Origin: Candidatus Caenarcanales bacterium
GTDB taxonomy: Bacteria > Cyanobacteriota > Vampirovibrionia > Caenarcaniphilales > Caenarcanaceae
Direction: 5' to 3'
Assembly (NCBI GenBank): GCA_947489925.1
Contig: CANLFK010000088.1
Coordinates: 1 to 8,763, forward strand
Length of the DNA stretch: 8,763 nucleotides
In this document: one piece after another, positions 7,099 through 8,763 of the stretch
Position numbering within the stretch: position 1 is the stretch's first letter
How the letters are laid out: each line of letters begins with the position of its first letter
The notes under the pieces: model-generated
Databases searched by the model: none
Told to the model about the DNA's origin: nothing
Seen by the model: only the letters and a program-made list of their open reading frames with translations
Program-made: the position numbers and the translations under genes

Positions 7099-8139
7099 TT
7101 GATAGCTAAAAGAATATGGTTTAATAAAACTTTTTCGAATGTCAGTAGTTGGATTCAATTATTGCGTGATAATCCGAATGGGCAAAAGTTTCATATAATT
7201 TGTTCACATACTCAAGAGCGTTTTTCTGGCTTTCAGTTTAGCGATGAAGCTTTTGTTGAAGATTCTTCCTTAGAAGAAAATGCTTATTTAAATTTTTGCT
7301 TAGACTTTTGCCAAAAGAATAAAGTAGATATTTTTGTACCGAATAGAGAAATAATATTAATATCTAAACATAAAAACTTATTTACAAATATTGGTGTCAA
7401 GCTTTTAATAAGTGCAACTAGTGATAATTTAGAACTTATTAATAATAAAAAACTATTATATAATTCGCTTGATTCTAATATTGTTTTAATACCTGATTTT
7501 AAAGTAATAAATAATTATGAAAGCTTCAAATTTGCTTATTCGGAATTAAGAAAAAAACATAATACTTTGTGTCTAAAACCATCAGTTGGTGTTTTTGCTC
7601 GTGGTTTTAAAATTATAAGAGAAAATTCAAATAAATTAGAAAACTTATTAAATGGCTCTTTTTATTCCATTGATTTGCAAGATTTAGAAATGATTTTTGA
7701 AAACAATGAAAACTTTGAAGAGTTACTATTAATGGAGTATTTGGAAGATTATGAATATAGTGTTGATTGTTTGGGTTTTAAAGGAAAATTACTCAGAAGT
7801 ATTGCCCGAAGAAAACCTCACCTGAAAGGAGAATATGGACAATATTTAGAATTTAATCCACAAATTCAGGCTATTGCCGACCGAATTACTGAATTTTTTG
7901 AATTGGAAGGTATTTATAATATTCAGTTAAAATGCCAAAAAGATAAAATTAAATTACTTGAAATTAATACTAGAATGTCTGGTGGCTTGAATATGTCAGC
8001 TCTGTCAGGTATAAATTTTGTTTATTGGGCTATTAAAAACTTAATTGATAATAATTCCAATATAAACTTAATTCCACAACCGATTACTGATATTTGGGTT
8101 AATGAAGTTGGGCAAGCAGTGAGTTTAAAAGCATTTTGA
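7099..8139 (+). CDS. ATP-grasp family protein, ATPgrasp_Ter-like
   Basis: This 346-residue protein probably uses ATP to join a carboxylate to an amine or thiol; its substrate is unknown. The N-terminal pre-ATP-grasp domain opens with RIWFNKTFSN (5-14) and contains SHTQERFSG, SDEAFVE and VDIFVPNRE (76-84). The ATP-grasp core shows NNKKLLY (115-121), LCLKPSVGVFARGF (157-170) with K160 as the likely ATP-binding lysine, LLMEYLEDYEYSVD (210-223), and the Mg-binding LLEINTRMSGGLN (286-298) with E288, N290 and R292. The opening IWFNK pattern resembles, from memory, the ATPgrasp_Ter family (Pfam PF15632) found near tellurite-resistance genes; no Ter genes are visible here. The start is a TTG, since an in-frame stop lies at 7087-7089 and no ATG intervenes; GTGAG at 7091-7095 could be a weak ribosome site. 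It sits just beyond the right direct repeat, so it was probably the original downstream neighbour of ruvB. Confidence 0.85.
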   Translation: MIAKRIWFNKTFSNVSSWIQLLRDNPNGQKFHIICSHTQERFSGFQFSDEAFVEDSSLEENAYLNFCLDFCQKNKVDIFVPNREIILISKHKNLFTNIGVKLLISATSDNLELINNKKLLYNSLDSNIVLIPDFKVINNYESFKFAYSELRKKHNTLCLKPSVGVFARGFKIIRENSNKLENLLNGSFYSIDLQDLEMIFENNENFEELLLMEYLEDYEYSVDCLGFKGKLLRSIARRKPHLKGEYGQYLEFNPQIQAIADRITEFFELEGIYNIQLKCQKDKIKLLEINTRMSGGLNMSALSGINFVYWAIKNLIDNNSNINLIPQPITDIWVNEVGQAVSLKAF

Positions 8140-8183
8140 GTTTATTATTCATAAAAACTAAGTATATTAAATAATGTGAGTTC

Positions 8184-8254
8184 AATGAAAAGAAAATCTG
8201 AAAATGCCGTTCAAGAAACAAGTTTACAAAAGCATGAAAGATTTTCTTTTCATT
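8184..8254. repeat. Perfect 16-bp inverted repeat with 39-base loop
   Basis: The arm aatgaaaagaaaatct (8184-8199) is the exact reverse complement of agattttcttttcatt (8239-8254). The arms are strand-asymmetric (purine-rich left, pyrimidine-rich right) and have three G-C pairs. A run of seven T (8253-8259) overlaps and follows the right arm. It lies about 45 bp after the ATP-grasp stop. It may be an unusual terminator, an RNA hairpin before the glycoside hydrolase, or the ends of a very small element. No target-site duplication is evident around it. Confidence 0.7.
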
Positions 8255-8268
8255 TTTTTGAAATATGA
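8185..8268 (+). CDS. Possible 27-codon ORF spanning the inverted repeat (doubtful)
   Basis: An ATG at 8185, preceded by GTGAG at 8176-8180, opens a 27-codon frame ending in TGA at 8266-8268. It starts MKRKSENAV and ends HFFEI. Its first and last codons are formed by the two arms of the inverted repeat, so the reading frame may simply reflect the hairpin. There is no recognisable domain, signal or membrane segment. I would not treat it as a gene without expression or conservation data. Confidence 0.15.
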   Translation: MKRKSENAVQETSLQKHERFSFHFFEI

Positions 8269-8306
8269 AATATATTTGAATAAAGTAAATTTGACAATGA
8301 AAAATT

Positions 8307-8763
8307 ATGCAAAACTACTTTAAATTATTTCTTTTACTTCTTTTTTGTGTTACTAATATTGCTTTTGCCGATTCAGAGCAAGAAGTGAGTAATTATATTA
8401 AAAATAATATTGCCTCTCTTGTGATTCCAGCTGACGATTTTTTAGTAAATAGAGGTATAACGCCTTCATTAGTTGAAGATAAAAACTTTGATACAAATAG
8501 GCGTATTGAAACAGGTGTTTATACTGACCAATACGATTGGGACACGCATTTTATTTCTAAAACTATGTTGGTAATTGATGCGAATTATTATAAGCCGATA
8601 GTACAAGAAAGTATTTTAAATTTTTTAGCTCTGCAATCACCAGAAGGCTTTATTCCCCGCACGATTGGTTATGATGGAATTAAAGATTTTCCAGGTCATC
8701 ATAAACCTTTTTTATTTCAGACAATTTTATTACTCGAAAAAAATAAGTTACCTTTAAATTGGC
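8307..8763 (+). CDS. Secreted glycoside hydrolase-like protein (partial, N-terminus)
   Basis: The first 152 codons of a longer gene are visible; the rest lies beyond the right edge. Residues 1-21 form a Sec signal peptide: K6, a hydrophobic core LFLLLLFCV, and an AFA cleavage site before DSE, so the product is exported. The mature part contains GVYTDQYDWDTHFI (70-83), a QSPEGFIPRTIGYDG segment (110-124) and PGHHKPFLFQ (129-138). This order (a tyrosine/tryptophan-rich WD motif, then a QxPxGxIP loop, then KP) resembles (alpha/alpha)6-barrel glycosidases of the GH37/GH63/mannosylglycerate-hydrolase group. The catalytic acids lie further on and cannot be checked, so substrate and activity are unknown. 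The ATG at 8307 is chosen because it gives the complete signal peptide; the ATG at 8297 is out of frame. No Shine-Dalgarno sequence is seen. Confidence 0.65.
   Translation, partial: MQNYFKLFLLLLFCVTNIAFADSEQEVSNYIKNNIASLVIPADDFLVNRGITPSLVEDKNFDTNRRIETGVYTDQYDWDTHFISKTMLVIDANYYKPIVQESILNFLALQSPEGFIPRTIGYDGIKDFPGHHKPFLFQTILLLEKNKLPLNW

Noticed and set aside
4998..8139. UGA recoding, as in some candidate phyla
   Set aside because: ruvB and the ATP-grasp gene end at TGA exactly at the expected family C-termini, and valS reads through about 745 codons without an in-frame TGA.
8291..8296. Perfect TTGACA as a -35 element
   Set aside because: It lies only 10 bp before the glycosidase start codon, so it cannot serve a promoter for that start.
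2760..8320. Shared aattatgcaaaa at the starts of the two secreted-protein genes
   Set aside because: Both proteins begin MQN after an AT-rich leader, which is enough to explain a 12-base match. No wider similarity exists.
1..8763. CRISPR arrays, tRNA or rRNA genes, transposase or integrase genes
   Set aside because: No regularly spaced repeats, tRNA-like cloverleaf sequence, rRNA signature or recombinase-type reading frame was seen on either strand.

Overview
This is an AT-rich bacterial window with short intergenic gaps. Its genes open from A/T-rich leaders with little or no Shine-Dalgarno sequence. It carries ordinary housekeeping genes (valyl-tRNA synthetase, D-lactate dehydrogenase, RuvB) plus two secreted proteins with clear Sec signal peptides. 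The lineage cannot be fixed from this sequence. The compact, AT-rich, SD-poor layout would suit an uncultured candidate phylum (for example Patescibacteria, or non-photosynthetic relatives of cyanobacteria), but that is a guess. Stop codons TAA and TGA are both used as stops, so there is no sign of a recoded UGA.

Layout. On the minus strand (1-2775), a secreted thioredoxin-like protein is followed 21 bp later by valS, whose 3' end runs off the left edge of the window. A 131-bp divergent intergenic region (2776-2906) separates this unit from the plus strand. The plus-strand run is ldhA, then ruvB 14 bp later. Then come a type II restriction-modification (R-M) pair (endonuclease 5066-5842, DNA cytosine-5 methyltransferase 5852-6970), a TTG-initiated ATP-grasp protein resembling the ATPgrasp_Ter family, a 167-bp gap holding a perfect 16-bp inverted repeat, and the start of a secreted (alpha/alpha)6-type glycoside hydrolase that runs off the right edge.

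The most notable structure is the R-M cassette. The last codons of ruvB and about 22 bp of its 3' flank (4980-5021) are repeated directly after the methyltransferase (6969-7012). The two copies share an 18-bp exact core and about 37 identities over 44 aligned columns. The second copy still spells the RuvB C-terminus YLGYS plus a stop. The cassette therefore sits between two copies of the ruvB 3' end, as expected for insertion with long target duplication, or for integration at the end of a conserved gene without loss of that gene. Arginine codon use supports foreign origin: 25 of 29 Arg codons in the R-M genes are AGA and none is CGT, CGC or CGG, whereas ruvB uses CGN for 11 of 20. No integrase, transposase or controller protein is visible.

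How the genes work together: the endonuclease and methyltransferase form one host-protective restriction unit, probably co-transcribed. ldhA and ruvB are close enough to be co-transcribed but have unrelated jobs. The ATP-grasp gene probably has its own promoter beyond the second repeat. The other genes show no evident joint pathway.
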